The notes below the pieces were generated by a model. The model was given only the letters and a program-made list of their open reading frames with translations. It had not been told where the DNA came from and searched no databases. The translations under genes and the position numbers were made by a program. Of a stretch of 64,000 nucleotides of DNA, positions 24,701-39,700 are shown one piece after another. This stretch comes from Kappaphycus alvarezii (lineage: Eukaryota > Rhodophyta > Florideophyceae > Gigartinales > Solieriaceae): the NCBI GenBank assembly GCA_002205965.3, contig NADL03000451.1, positions 806,001 through 870,000 on the forward strand, written 5' to 3'. The first letter of the stretch is position 1; each line of letters begins with the position of its first letter.

Positions 24701-27700
24701 ACTCTACCTAAATTCAGAAACCTGAAAATAAGACAAACGTTTTCAATTGAATACTTCGAGTTGCTTCGATCCCTGACTATCCAACTGAAACCTTTTGTTC
24801 TCTTAAAGAGTATTGGGTACTTAACTGTGTTCGTACTGCCTAAAAGACAAATTGTACCTAAAATGTAGTGTTCTATTTAATGAATGATCGTCATTATTTT
24901 ATTTTTTAATAATCAATAATATTAAGATTTAAATACATTTCGATCATCTTGATTAATATTACCTTATTTTTTGTTACCTTTATGCCGATGATATAACTTA
25001 ATAATAGCATCGTGCTTCAAAGTCGTACTTTTGCATCGAAAATTAACTTAGCATGGTGTGTAAATGTTGAAATATATGATTAAGGTGGCTCAAAAGCAAC
25101 GTAGAACCGTAGGAACGATTAGGAAACGGATTGTAGTTACAAAGGCGGGAAAATCTATGTACATCACGCTAAGATTGAAATATGTACAGAGCAAGTTTGA
25201 AATTGATAATTAACTAATAGAGTACATTTTAAGTAGTACAAATATTTATTTGGATCATAGAAAAACAAAAGGAAGGAGGCATTCAGAAACGCTCAACCAT
25301 CTCAAAGACAGGCGACTAGAATTAGATCTTTATTATTATATAGAAGAGGGGTTTTGGACATCTAGGCACACCACTTACCGTAAATGAACCAGTTCAATAA
25401 TAAATTTATGCATGTTAATCGAGATAATTACAACCCCTTTCCTTCCATTATAAAACATACTTGTAGAAATCTGCGATCATGTCTGATTTATTCCTAAAAA
25501 TAATTTGCAGATTCACTTTTTATCCTTCAATGGACTATCCCCAATTTCATAGGCCTAATGCATAGATTTAATGGATCCACTGGAGACTAAATTCAAATAT
25601 TTGCACGGTGAATTTCCTTTTTCGAGTTATTGTCCTTCTTTGCCCCAAGTTTTTATTTCATCATTCAAAATGGTAACTATTTTTCATCGGGTAAAGCAAC
25701 TGCTGTCATGGAATACTTCAATCGCGTTCAATGCCAAAAGAGAATATCAAATTTTACAGGGTCCAATTTTTCCGAAGCCAATTGAATGCTTTTTGACCAA
25801 ATGAGCTTTTAAAGTACTCCAATTCTCTCCATACGAACTGTCTCTTTTTCGTAATCTGAATACCTATTCTCCAAGGATAGAAAAGTAACAAGAGTTTCAT
25901 TAAGGAGTCCTAAAATCATAACCGAGACTTCCTTCCAGTGAATCCACTCTCCGATCCTTTTATGAGCTACAACTGTTTCGAATGATTAGGAAAGGTCTAT
26001 ATTAATTTCTGGAAGAAGTTTTCACCGGCAACTTGTACCATCAACAGAACTCCTTAATCTTTTAGTTCAAGAGATCCCTGTTTTACATAAAAGCACTATA
26101 AATGCTTTCCGGTAGTATTTTGAGTTAGTAATATCAAATATTACATTAATTTAGCGGCTAAAAACTCCAAAATTTTGCCATCACTGAGATAAATAAATTA
26201 AAACTGGATATCTGCTTACTTTATTATAACTGTAAGAAAAAATTTTAGCCCCTTTATTTAATGAAGCTTTTTATACCCTAGAATATAAGTCTTTCATAGA
26301 ATCAGAGCCGATATCAATTTTTTTAATAAATCAATTCGAAACTTCTGAAAAGCTACCGTTTCGATGCTTAAAACCATCAGAAAGAAACCTGAATCAATTT
26401 GAATCTACTCCTTTAAGCTCTTCAATTACATCTACTAAGAAATAAACTCAGCACAATAGCTAAAAATAATTTCTTCGCTTCCTGAAAATGAGCACTGTGA
26501 ACATGAGGATAAATCGGACGCACTAACCGAATCAAAATGCGGACTTGTGCAGGCCAAAAATTGTTCAAAAGTGAAATGTTCTTATGAATATGTATTAAAG
26601 TGTGATTAAAAACCGACTAAGATTAGGATTTCGTAAAATATTCTCGAAGACACGGATAAAAAGGTTTGGGTACTCAAAGTTGCTCCAAAGAGTATGGCTA
26701 GCCATGTTCCTGAATCTCTTAGGATTTTGTTTTGATAAAGCCATAAATAATATCGATTTGTGCAAAATGATGTTTCAATATGGCAAACTTAACATACATA
26801 AACAATATTTTCACCAAAAATTGTTGCATAAGAGGTTTATTCTGAACAAAAAATCTTATTCGTTAAATAATTGCTAAGTTACGCACGTATTTTTGAAGTT
26901 AAAAGTTTATAAACACAAATATTGCTTCTCCAAAGTCAATCAGTCTAGAAGACTCATGAATATAATGTGTTTTCGGAATATCCTGTAGCTGCAATTCGCC
27001 TTATCCATTTTTATACTATGATTTAACCGAAATGCACAAATTTTTGGTTTGTAATTATCATGGGAATAGAAGCCGTCACTTGTTGTATTTAAAAACTCCT
27101 TCCTGCTTGGACATATCTTTTTGATTAGTTGAACGGGTAGATAATACCATAATTAATTTAGTTTAAAAGATGAGACAGCGAGAAACGCAAAAGAGTCACG
27201 ATTAATTGATCCTATGATATTAGTTGATATAAACCGCCCGTTTCCCAAATAGCGGCACAGTATCCAGAATTCAAGTATTCGCAACAAAAAACAAATTTTA
27301 GGCGCATAATTATCTCCGTATTCCTTTGATCCATTCGAATCGAATGGTATCGTAAGTTACTGTGGAATATATAGGTAGGGCCCACGCTTATTCCTGTCCT
27401 TACCTGTCTTATTGGAATTCAATTGTCAGCATCGTAGTTCCTTATGTACTTCAGTTCAAACGTTGCCTGATAGCTTCTAGGATCAGCCTCATCGAAGAGA
27501 AACACAACCAAACACATCGAATCTTATTACAGCTAGTCCAGTTCACCTGAAGGCCGGAGACGGCGCGGACGCATTTGCGACTGCAACCGATTTTGCAGGT
27601 ATGTTCAAAGACCCACGTAGTTAACACATACGCTCGAATAAACCTCTCCTGCGATTGGAATCAATACTCCCAGTCCCACTCCAGCTCTATTGAGAGAGCC

Positions 27701-30700
27701 GAACTGTGACTGCGGCTATTGCGACGACATCAGCCTTACCAAGGCCGTTTTTTATCTACAGAATTCACGCAAGGGCAAAGCGGTCAAGCTGCGCTGCCAC
27801 AAAACATCCAGTCAATTGACAGGTACCACCTCATTTACGGGTCGATACGGTACCAGCTCTTTACGGGTCTGCAAATTTTTTAGATCCGCTTTGAGCCTGT
27901 CAAATATTTCGTACTACCCATGTATTTTTGCGTGGTCCCTTTTTGAAGGCGCCACTAAGATGGTTTGATGACAGAAGTGCAGTAAAATGCGTTAAATTGT
28001 TTTCGAGAAGCACATTTAGCGCAGAATAAAAGGATATGAAGATTAATTGTGCCAAGTATTTGAATTTTTATAGCGGAATGCCTGTAAAAAATAAAAGGTG
28101 GGACGCCTTTGGTCAATTACAACTGATAGCTATATATAGGAGAAGGGAGAAAATAAATAACCGGGGAACTTACTTTCCAAGTCCGCATCGAATACTAGTC
28201 AGCAGGCGCGGTATTACATAATATGTCCATGTGCAACAAGCCATAGATTAATTCTCTGAAGTAGCGCATGAACCGCTCAATAGATTCTTTTTTCGCTATT
28301 TTTGGATATAACTACAAGTATAAGATGTACAGAACCGTTAATCAAATTTTTGGGGCTGATTACGTGGGTTGGACTAAAAGCATAGGTTTCAATAGGGGTG
28401 AAAGACTGTGAATTACATGTTTCATTTCAAAAACCATATAAGACAGAATAACTTTGAAATTCAATGTGGTGGACAGTTTAAACTATTTCAAAGTCAAATA
28501 TCTTTCTCTAAGATGTTATGGACAACTAAAAAATAAGTGTCAGGATTTCTGCCTCTCTAAGATACACTTGGTGAGGAATGAATGAATGAAAAACATTAGC
28601 TTATAACAAGCAGGATTTTTCAAGGCGACTGAAGGGACTTATTTTTCGAATCATGGCCTCACGTGCTCTATTTTGCTGGAAATCTTGCGTAATTTATTTT
28701 GAGTAACCTATTTCCTAATTGAAAAATCATAAAATCTTTATATACATTTATCGTTAATTTCTTTTACTTTTCTTAATTTACGCTAAACTTTAAATAATGC
28801 TTAGCATTATGAAATTTATCATAGTTGTCACGTCACCCCTAAAAAACTGCCGGAATCATTTACGTTTCTGGGAGTTTTAGAGTCTCGCTTTTCAATGGTG
28901 TCCATATAAGAACTTTTTCAATGGTGTCCAGAGAAAAAAGTTCTTATATGGGTTCCATTATAGAATTATACCCGATTACTTCTACAACCTTTTTGGAGCC
29001 AGTGGAGTCAAAGATAATTTAGTTACCAAATATACTACCTATATGCAAAATTCTTTCGATTATTACTTACCATAACGAATTGCCTCTTTTCCATTCCCAA
29101 GCTCTATTAATCCGTCCCATGTAGAGCGGTGCTTCCCAGTAGATTCAGAGTAGAGCTTCCTAGTTACAGGATAGCTTTTCACCAAGAAGAGATTGCAGCG
29201 AAAGATTGTTAGAGCATATTGACTCTGGACTTATTTCATATTGATGGAATATTTTCGAGTCATATGCAATGGGATAAATGCCGATCATCGTATTTAGCAA
29301 GATATTTGCAGTTGGATACGATAAGTCAAAAAACAGTAATATGCGGCCTAGTACTTCCGAACCTCTTGAGAGCATTATCAGACAAAGTTTTACCCACATG
29401 ACATCCCTATACGTTCATTTTCTCGTAAGGAACCATAAATAATGGTAGTGAAACTCCTTTGGAGCATAACTTCACTAAAATAGCCCATTTTCTATCCTTT
29501 TGATATCATTGCTTTCACTTTTGCTCCACCACAACGGCCTACAGATGGCCCTGGATGATTTCTCATTTTCCCGCCGTCCCCTTTCTCAGAAGCCTGAGTA
29601 AAATATCTCATCTACCTATCGGAAAATTCTTTATCTCTACTTATCTAATCTCTGAGTATCCAGCTCGGATCATTTTGCCTGTGGATGGGCTATTTATTTT
29701 CACTTTCACTAGTGTTTTCATTTAAAGTGCTTCTTTTACTGTTATTATTTTAGTTGTAAGGAAACTCTATTTGCGGTTTGCGATGAAATTCACGGGAACC
29801 ACTAATTTGAAGAACTATGAAAAACGTCTCATTCTCATGATAATCTTCCCAAAAAAATTCATTTTTTCCTTGGCCTCTTCCGAACTCTTTCAACCCAACA
29901 AAATATATAACTATTGTACTGAAATAGTTGATCTGGGTGGCTTGCTAGTTCATTAGGGTTTCTCATTAAATTAGAACGTAAATTGCCAATTAAACGCATA
30001 AAATGCTTGCAAATTTGTTTAAGGTAATAATAGCGGAGTTTATTTCCTATTTTTCGCTCAAATCGAGTTTTAACGCCACTTTGACTGATGCAAACTGATA
30101 ATGCGTAAAATTAAGGTACTTTCAATACCGGTTTAATGCCTAATAGAATTTTTTGGTTCAAAATGGACGCGCTGCGATGATTCTAAAGTATACACCAGAT
30201 CCTTTAGACATATATTTATTTTCCTGTCAGAAAAGGTTAATTGAGTTCCCAAAAACAATTTTATTTTAAAGCTAACAGTTCTCACTGCAATTTAGTATTG
30301 AAATAAATAGGACACACCCGAAGTGGAACGATTTAGGGTGTGACATGTTCCAAGAGGCAGCTCAACTATCTCAATTTTTGACCTCGAATCACATGTGAAG
30401 TAGACTGTATTATAACACTAATTTTGCTGGAGCTGTATATACGAGTAGCGCAAAATCAGCCAACTACTCATTGAAATGTAATTATATGCCCCATTAAGTA
30501 TCAATTACCACTTTATTCGATGTGGGAAGTCCATAAAAACTTGTAAAGGAGTAAATTTCCTGCATTGTTGGAAATTCTACAAATTTTTGAACGCTGATTT
30601 ACCACATTTTTTCTTAGAATCTTCCAAAGTAAATTAATGAAAGATAACGCAAGATTTGCTTCAATTTGTACAATATGCGAAAATAGCGCACACTTAAATT

Positions 30701-33700
30701 CCAAATGAAGGAGATTATATTCATACATTAACTTGGAATAAAAATAATTTAAAATAACGTTCTACCAATTTGAACCGTTGGTTTTTTTTATTTAATACCG
30801 CTTCAAAATAGGGGCGGTAAAAGTTTAAACCATCGCAAACTCCATCACTCAACATATTAAACTGCCTAAGACTCCTTTAATTGGTATATATTCTATTTTT
30901 AGTACACGAATCCTCGGAAGATTGAAGTGCGTTTAACACATTTTTTTTGCCGAGATAATACTAATTATTTGTAGAATTTAGTGATACCATCATTTCTATT
31001 AAACTGATATTCAACTGTACAATTTCAATATATAACTCACTTAAATACAAAAAAAATAAATTTAATGTATCTATCTGATATGCTCAGCCCAAACTCAATT
31101 TAAGTACATCTTGGGAAAATATGTGCAAAAATTATTAGGAGTCGGATGGAACAATCTTTTCAATTTTCATATAAATTTCTTCCGGAACAATAGCATTCAA
31201 AGCTACTCTTGAAAAGACCCTATTCAAAGAGATCGGAGAAATCCGATGATAGTTTAGCTTCTAGGGACAAAAACTGTTTACTTGGTATATAGTTACCTAC
31301 TTCAGAGGCATCGGCACTCCGAAAGAAAGTTTCATCCTTCTTGATTTGGTAATCTATATTACAAAAAAGCCCCTCCAGTGCTTTCGATCATAATTTATAG
31401 AGAATTAGAGTTCAGTCATTTGATTTAAGTGCAACTAGTCTGAAGCTATTATTTTTTGAATTAGATTGTAAAAATTACTGCTTTGAGAGACACTCCAAAA
31501 ACTATACAAAATCAACATTTAAGGTACCAATTCTGAACTGTACGCAATTTTAATTCCTGTACTGGGACTGTATTCTTTATTTAAAGATTTAAGTGGACCT
31601 GCTAAATATTCTTATACTGATGAAATAAAGTATATTGTTTAATAACTGGCTGCTCGTAATTTTTAACTGTGGGGTGGTTTATCTTAATTATACTGACTGT
31701 CTACAGAGTTCCAATGTCCAAACAAAAAAAAATTGCAGAATAAAGTAATATACTAACTAAACTACAGAATTCAAGGTACAGATTTTTAATATTCTGTCGA
31801 CTGTGATTTATGATTTACTAGTTCAATTTCAATATTACTTTTAGTAATATACTAATAATTGACCCTTAACGATGATAGTTGGGTGAAGTCCTATAGCTCC
31901 AGCAGAATTCCGAATTAATTTTAGCTAAAGAGAATTTTCATGGCGTGCAAATATATTTGGAAGTTGCATTTGTTCAGTGTGACAGGTATGCCCATGCGTC
32001 GCAGTAATTTCGTAAGTCGCTGCCTCAATCGTTGAAAAAAGTCAGGCTTCTGCCTAAGAACGATCTGAGGTCTGTTTTAAACATATTTTTGGTTCCTTCC
32101 CAAATATTTATACCGAAAATGTATGGCTTGTGTCCAAAAAAATGTGGCTTTTATTTTTCAAGTTGATGCCATCGAAATACAATGTGATTTTCAAATAAGA
32201 TTAGGTGATTAGAGGGCTCTTGATTGGTACTCCTCGAGACAAGATGTCAATTTACATCTCGAGAAAAGATTCGGAGGTTCTTTGAAATATACTTATGAGC
32301 TCTTTTCTTTGTCACGTTTAACTAGTTTGCCATGATCAATAGTAGCACTATCCTTTGGATGAAAACTGCGTGAAGGAATGTTTGAATGCAGAATAATTAA
32401 GTATTTACTCAATTCATTGCCCCACGACACTATCTGCTGCGGTCAGGAAGCTTTGTGTGGCGCCTACTGAGTTTTTCGAGCTGGGTCCTAATGGAGGAAT
32501 TCGGGCAGACATGTGGGTGGAATTTTTTATGTAACCCTGCAGAGTTGTGTTGAAGTGCCTTTTGCATATAGGTGTTTGGTTTTCCAAATACCTCATTGTT
32601 GTACTTTGCAGTGAGTGCGATGAATATTTTTTGTGTGATTGACTTACTTGGTTGGAATAGAAGGTTTTACATCCGTTGGTACGAAAGGGATCAGCGCAGA
32701 CACTAGAATTCCGTGTTTGGCAAGCAATTGTATGAGTTAGATCGATTAGGCTACTTAAAGCTCGTTATCTCTGTGCTCCTTGGTATTTATGAAGAGGGTT
32801 TCGCGATTTACAGAGGTGAAACGCAAGGAACAATAAAACGGTCAAGCTCAAGAATTTCGTTAACGTTTATGCTCATCTTCAGCTGATTCTTCGCAGAGAT
32901 AGAATTATATAAATCCACCCTCAGAGGAGATTGATTTCATCTGAGGACATATTTGTATTTTTGAGAGTTCTTTCATAACTTATTCATAGGGGGAATCCAT
33001 GTTGAAAACCAGCTTACACACATTTTGAGTGCCTGATGGGTGAAAGTCGCTTTGCATTACTTGTGCACCTATTCATGACGGGGAAATTGGCGTGTAAGTT
33101 TTTGATGAAAAACCGCTCCAGCTCTTGAAATCTCCAGGTTACCTTTTACTTCACCAAAACTCAGGACTTTGTTCCAAAATCTTTCTAAATACTCTTGATG
33201 ATGCACATCTTTCAACGGATAATTTCTTGGCAATAATATGGTAAAAAGTGGTGCATCTCTTACAGGTATGGCACGAATTGCAAATAAATTCACAGATTAC
33301 CCAAGTTATAGTTGATCAAGTGGTGAAAACCCTCATCTTGGTGTTGTACAGTAAATAAACAAGTACTAATTGTTTCTCATCCACCTAACATATGCGGCTA
33401 CCAATAGGATTTTACTCGAAGGCATCGTTTCTGACATCCAAATTGATAAAAAATCCGAAGAGTTACCTGAACGCGGCTCAACTTGCGGTAGCAAGGCAAA
33501 GTGGCTTGACTCATCACCACAGGTGACACAAATGTGAAGATAATGGCGGTGCATGGAATATTACGTTGATCCGTGTTCTTCATAAAGAAAAGCGCTGAAG
33601 ATATAATACGCCGATCTGAAGAAACCTCCCTCTCCCCTTACACGAAATCTGCCCCCGTTCCCCTTCTCCCATTCACTGAAAAAAAACTTATGAGTCTATA

Positions 33701-36700
33701 AACCTCTCGCGTAATCACAAGATACAAATCACATGCAGAGCTTTGCAGCACCTTGCTTTGATTCAGCGTGATAAATAGTTCGAATGTGTTCGGAGATGAG
33801 AGCACGATGCTAACAAGCTCAGGTCTTTCACTGTATCGAAATTTGCGCAATTACATTTGTTCATCAGCATACGTTGTAATTTTTAACTCTTTCGAATGAA
33901 AGTGCAAGTACAAGCGCATGGGCTCTTTCTCATGATTATTCCATTCTTCTTAGAAAGCTTCAAGGATAAATGGTATGCTGTATCTTTAATTTCGATTAGA
34001 CCGGTCTTTTTCAAGCTTTTGACTCAGATACCATACATGGGCAGGCATGAGAATCGTTCATCAGTAACAAGAACTAGAGTTATGCGATCAAAAGCTCGCA
34101 AAAAATCATACCCATGCACAAACGCAACAGGTGTTGAGGCACCTTTGTTTATCAATGCGAATTTAATGGCACATTTTCAGCGTAATGCGATCTCAGATAT
34201 AGTCAAATTTGAGGAGTGTGTCCACCATTTATTCCTTTCCTTTATAAGGCAGTAAGCATTACGCCAAGTCGCGCTGCTTGTGGAAAATTGTGTACCGCAC
34301 GGTGCCTACCTTTCTATTTCAGGGGGGATGTTACAATTTTCACACTGCTGCCAAACTGCACTCCGAGCCACCAACCGATGGAAATGGTCCTAATAAATGC
34401 TTGGAAGCTTAGAAATCACCCGTCGCTACTTATTTCTATTTCGAAAGATAGAGACGAGGAAACAGAGCAGAGAAGGGACAGATGCTTCGATTTTTGTTAT
34501 GAGCGGGTTCGCTGAAGGCTACAATTTATATATGCTGGATTTCACATATATGGTTCGAGAAAAGTGGGAGGAAGTAACGACATGGTACATGCTGGATGAA
34601 GTCGGACGCCCTTACAGAGCCTCACAGGGATGAAATACAATCTGTAGACGGTCGTATGCCAAACACCTCAAGACCAGAAGTGCGGGAGCTTACAGCTACG
34701 ACGCAAAGGCTTACAATAATTACGGATCGTCGTGATCCACTTCATGTCCCAGTGCGTGATGCTTCAACTGGGAGGGAGGCAGAAGCGTGGACTGGCAGCT
34801 CAAATGAGGCCACAATCAAAAATTTTCTCGTAGAGGACAGAAGATAGTGGGGAAAAATTATTGTACCAGCAATGAATGTGACAATCAAAGGTGCCCGAGG
34901 ACGAGATTTGTTAACTACAGAACCTAGATTCGTTGCCTCTTCGACAAAAGCGACTGCATCATTTCGATGAATTGAACGTAGTACCTGTTAAATAAGTACA
35001 TATTCTGCTCTGATTCATATCACGCGTGCCCGTCAAGCCTACATTGCGTCTCTGAAGAAAAGGAACCTCGGATCCAATATAAAGCTCCCGATAACAGAGC
35101 TGTTTGATAGACGATAGCGGATTCGAAAGTGAGTAGCGCGCTAATTGAACTATTGCTCGTTTTTAACTCTTGTCGAAACTAGTGCATTACATCTCGATCT
35201 GCCATTAAACAATTTATTGCGCATGTGATTTGACGTAATTCTATGACAGAAGTGTCTTATTTCTAACAAATCAAACGGATCCCTCAATATGAGCCACTCT
35301 TACCCGCTAACCAAGATCTTCGGACACCCGGTTGGATTCTTTCGTAAATCTTGAAACATGCCATGCAGAATCGTAGGTTAAAAGAACAGCAAAAAGGTTG
35401 GTGATTCCCGAAAAATCTACTTTTTCCCTTCATAATTTTCATTTCATCGATTGCGCAACTATTTAGAGGCAAAAGCGACGCCGAGTGTCATCTTCGGAGA
35501 TTTTTTGCGGGGATTTTCACGGAGTGTAGCAAGACTTGAAGTCTATCAAGCTCCCAACACTGAGCGAATGGATGTAGTGAGGGAATCACTGCTCGTACTT
35601 ACTGAATTCAATATGCATCATGGCTATGGAGAAGTCTCGAATCGTAATTTTACGTGGTGAAACCATTTTTTGTTGTCAGATTGTAATTAAGCATGATTTT
35701 AGGCTTTAAAGAAATGTGTACGTAAGACTTTAGTTTTTGAAAGTAATGTGTACGAAAGAATATAAACTTCTTAGATTCTTATTACCAGGAAGGTGTGGTA
35801 GAAATAGATTACTGCAATAATTTTGCGATAAAGTAGATTACCGCAGTAGTTTCTGCACAGATGTTTTGATTGTTTCTAAATTATACAATACTGTAAAGCA
35901 GTACTGTATTGGATATGTTAAAGTGCTCAAAATTCAGTATATTGCAGCCATAAAGGGCAAGAATAAATTTTCGTTTGATTTCAAACAATTATCACTATGA
36001 GCTATCATTAGAACATTAATTCGGACAGCAGAGCGCAGTACTGTACCATGCGGCTGTAAAATACGCATAAAGTTGTACCGATTTGATTAAATTTTTTGAT
36101 CCTCCGTTTGGCAGTTTTACGAGCGAATGGGGGCAAATTCATTTATTTGGTGGGATTATGCACATTTTCCTGTGTGGTGCACCATGTGTGAGCCATTAAT
36201 TCATATTATTTTTTCGTATAAAGGAGATTGTCAAAACTTTCTTTGCCAATTTTCGCGACAACTCAATAACTATATCTCTAATCCACAATCAGAAAAACAT
36301 CCCTTCAATTGTGCTGGCCGAGTAGAGTAGATTTTTTAACCCTTCATGTGCAGCTCTGGAGTACTGTATACCGAATCTGGCTGCTAGGCTCGCGAGGTGT
36401 TAGAATTAAGGAGTGACTATGAATTTTTCGCCGAAGTCAGAATGTATCACGTTTGACAGGATACTAATATATCTGTATTTTGTTGTATTTTTGCGTAATC
36501 TTGTGGCAGAAATGAATTGTTACTGCGAAAAAATGAGCAGGCCTCATTTTTACGTTTAACGTTAATAATGAGAAAAAAGCTCATTTTTGTTCTAATTTTG
36601 AACTTAATAACCGCATCGGAGTGCGTGTTGAAACCTAAGTGTTGTAAATTATCCACAATGCAACTATATTCTTGGCTTTCCACATCAGAAATTTACAGTT

Positions 36701-39700
36701 TACATATAATATTCATATGTAAACATAACTTATTCTTCAGGAAGATTTAGAAGAACCTTTTTGAACTACCTCATGTATACATCGGATGAAAATCTCTCAC
36801 TTATACGTGATACCTGTAACGAGTAATATATTTACAATATCATAGTTATATATTCATTCGCAATATCGCTATTAAACTGTTCTGGATAAGTCATCTCGGT
36901 ACTGAAAAGACTAAAAATTAAAAATTGGGACGATTTTCTTAGTGCTGCAAGGAGTAATGAACACCGTTCCTAAATTTTATAAACATAATGATTGCATCAG
37001 ATAAAATGTAAAAACGATAAAGTATCCTATCATGACGAAAACTGTTTCATCCTGCAATTCAAAGCCCCTTACCAACTTCTTTAAAAGTTGATAAAAATTA
37101 GTAGTACAAAGATTTTATGGGCATGTTGAGTATTAATTGATTAAAAAACCCATAACTTACGAAATAATCACATAACGAGACTTTTTTACGTGATACCTCG
37201 CAGTATTCCCATCAAGACAAGAAAATTCTTTAAATGGTCCAGCAAAGATTTAGATTTTATATGTATGATATATTCTTCTACCTTACATTTTCATGTTTTA
37301 AATCGAAATAGGAATTTTCTGAAATTGAAACTTTTCCCCCAGCACATGCAATATTAAAATTCAACACGAGATGACTAATCAGTCGTAACTCATATTGAAA
37401 CTCCATTTCGTCAGTTAGGTTGACATTTCATTTGGAAAGGATAAATTTATCAATTAGAGGTTGTTTCAAACTCGAAGGAAACGAAACAGGACCCTTCGAT
37501 ACCTTCATAACTCATTTTTCATCGCTGAAAATGGAGCATAAATTCTTAGCAATCTGGAAGTTATTTGAACGAATGATTAAATGAAAGGAGGTATATTTTT
37601 AACCAGTAACTATTTCCGTTTAAATTCCTTAATTTTGAAAAAAGTCAACATATTCCAGAAGCATACTTGAATATTGTAAGTTCTAATAATTTTTGCAAGA
37701 ATTAGCAAACTTGTCAAATACTGAAGTCTTATTAGGTCTAACTTCACGGAACGATGTGAAAAAAATGACTCATGTTTTGACTATGTTGTATTACATTGTA
37801 CGTTATGACTTTGTTTTACTAGATCTTACATTCTGGATGAAAAAATCAATTTTATCTCAACAATGAGGACTAAAATTCACATATTGTTTTCGTATATTTT
37901 TTATCGCGTTGAATTATTCGTTCGACATCATCTAAATTCATCAACTCACGACATAAAGCAGACAAATTTCTAACGCAAACTGTATCAATATGCTTAAAGA
38001 ATACAGGCTGAAAGGAATGAAAAATTACATATTCTATTTGCTAACTCTATTCTTTGTACCTTCTCTCATATGCTCAAAATTTTAATATACAAAAGTTCCA
38101 ATAAATTAAAGCTCTTATTGATCAAAAATACCAAAAACACACAAATAAATGAACAAATATAAATCTGTACTCTTTTTCGCATTATTTTTGATCACTGAAA
38201 ATTTAAAGCTGCCAATGGTATAAACATATTTTTGAGTCTAGAATCAATTCAATGAAAAGAATAAATCCAACACAGTTCTTTTTGATACAAAAATCTTTCC
38301 GATGGGCTTATATTGTATTCTAAAAGAAAAGGTAAAGTTAAACAACTTTTCTGTGTGTCTACTGGTGTTTAGCTTTATTGTTTGGTCATCTTTATATCAT
38401 TTTACATGTTTTATCTGCAATTCAATCTATTTTTGACCATCAAATGTGTCCAAGGCAGGTAAAATGAGAAAATTGCCGGCAAAAACCACACTTGAGTTAG
38501 TTTTTTTGTTACGGTTAAAATCATGATAAGGAAGTTTGTGGTGGTGATTTTGTTCGTGCACTTTAAATTTTTAGATTCATCGCACGCATTCATTTAGGAA
38601 GGAGGACAATTAAAATTCTTTAATGCATGTAAATCTCTCCACTTTTGCAGTTAAATTTCTGATAACACTAAAAATTATATTAAAATCATAGGGATACATT
38701 TTTTGCAAATAATTAGGCAAGTAATCTTCTCTATCCACGACTCATTTAATTATACATAACCACTGCTTAGTTCTAGACAACTAAGTTTTCATGTGCAATA
38801 TCTCTCTAATAATGTTAGTTTCTAGTTTACTTTGCTAAAACTGTGCAGCATATCCAAACCTCTTTTTAATTCTTTTCATCTCGTAGTTATTCCGTTTGTT
38901 GTTTAAATTAAAATTGACTATTATATTTTTATGACATTCAATAGATAACCTAAAAACTTTGAATCTTTTATGTATACATAGATTCTCCTTCAGCTCTCTA
39001 AAATGAGTGTAGATTTTGGAAAAGAATTTGAATAAAAAAGAGATGATTCTGTCGAGAAATCACCAATATTTATTCATCCCATTCATTATTGCAAAAAACG
39101 AAAAGCGTTGGGTTTGAAATCGTCTAAACCACCTCCTTTCATGTGAAAATATGTTGAAGTTATCTATACCCTCTGCAATGACACCAAGAAAAATAGAACA
39201 TCTATTACAGTATGGACAATTATGCCCTCACTATATAAGGTAGTACGAGTACCTTTATGAAGGCCACCAAATCATGAATATGTCTGAGAAAAGAGTAACT
39301 AAAAATTTAAAATAGTCTGAATCAAATTAAGAGATGTTTTCTTATTTTATTATGTCCCTTGTAATTTAAAATAAAATGGTTTCAATGGTTATCTAACAGC
39401 CTGTAAACTCCTTGATAACGAAAGTGGTCTAAAAAGGCCATATCCAGCTATAATTGAGTACCATGTCTCAAAGTTCGCAGTTGATTCTCTGTGAGGTATT
39501 TCATTGGTTTAATATACCACAAGTGCTATCAATACTCACTTTAGGTACTACCAAGAAGAAAATCAAATGCAAGTAGTGAGCATTGTATTCTCTAACGCTT
39601 TTAAGCTCTATAGTGAACAGGGGAAAGCTGCGATACAAAATTGAAATGTTTTGTATTCTCTTTCCAGAATAAGTTCATCTATTTATTCTTTGCTAACAAA

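Noticed and set aside
26602-26877. 91-residue frame in the AT-rich block
   Set aside because: Its composition (Lys, Asn, Leu, Ile, Phe) is what random AT-rich DNA gives, and no motif is recognisable.
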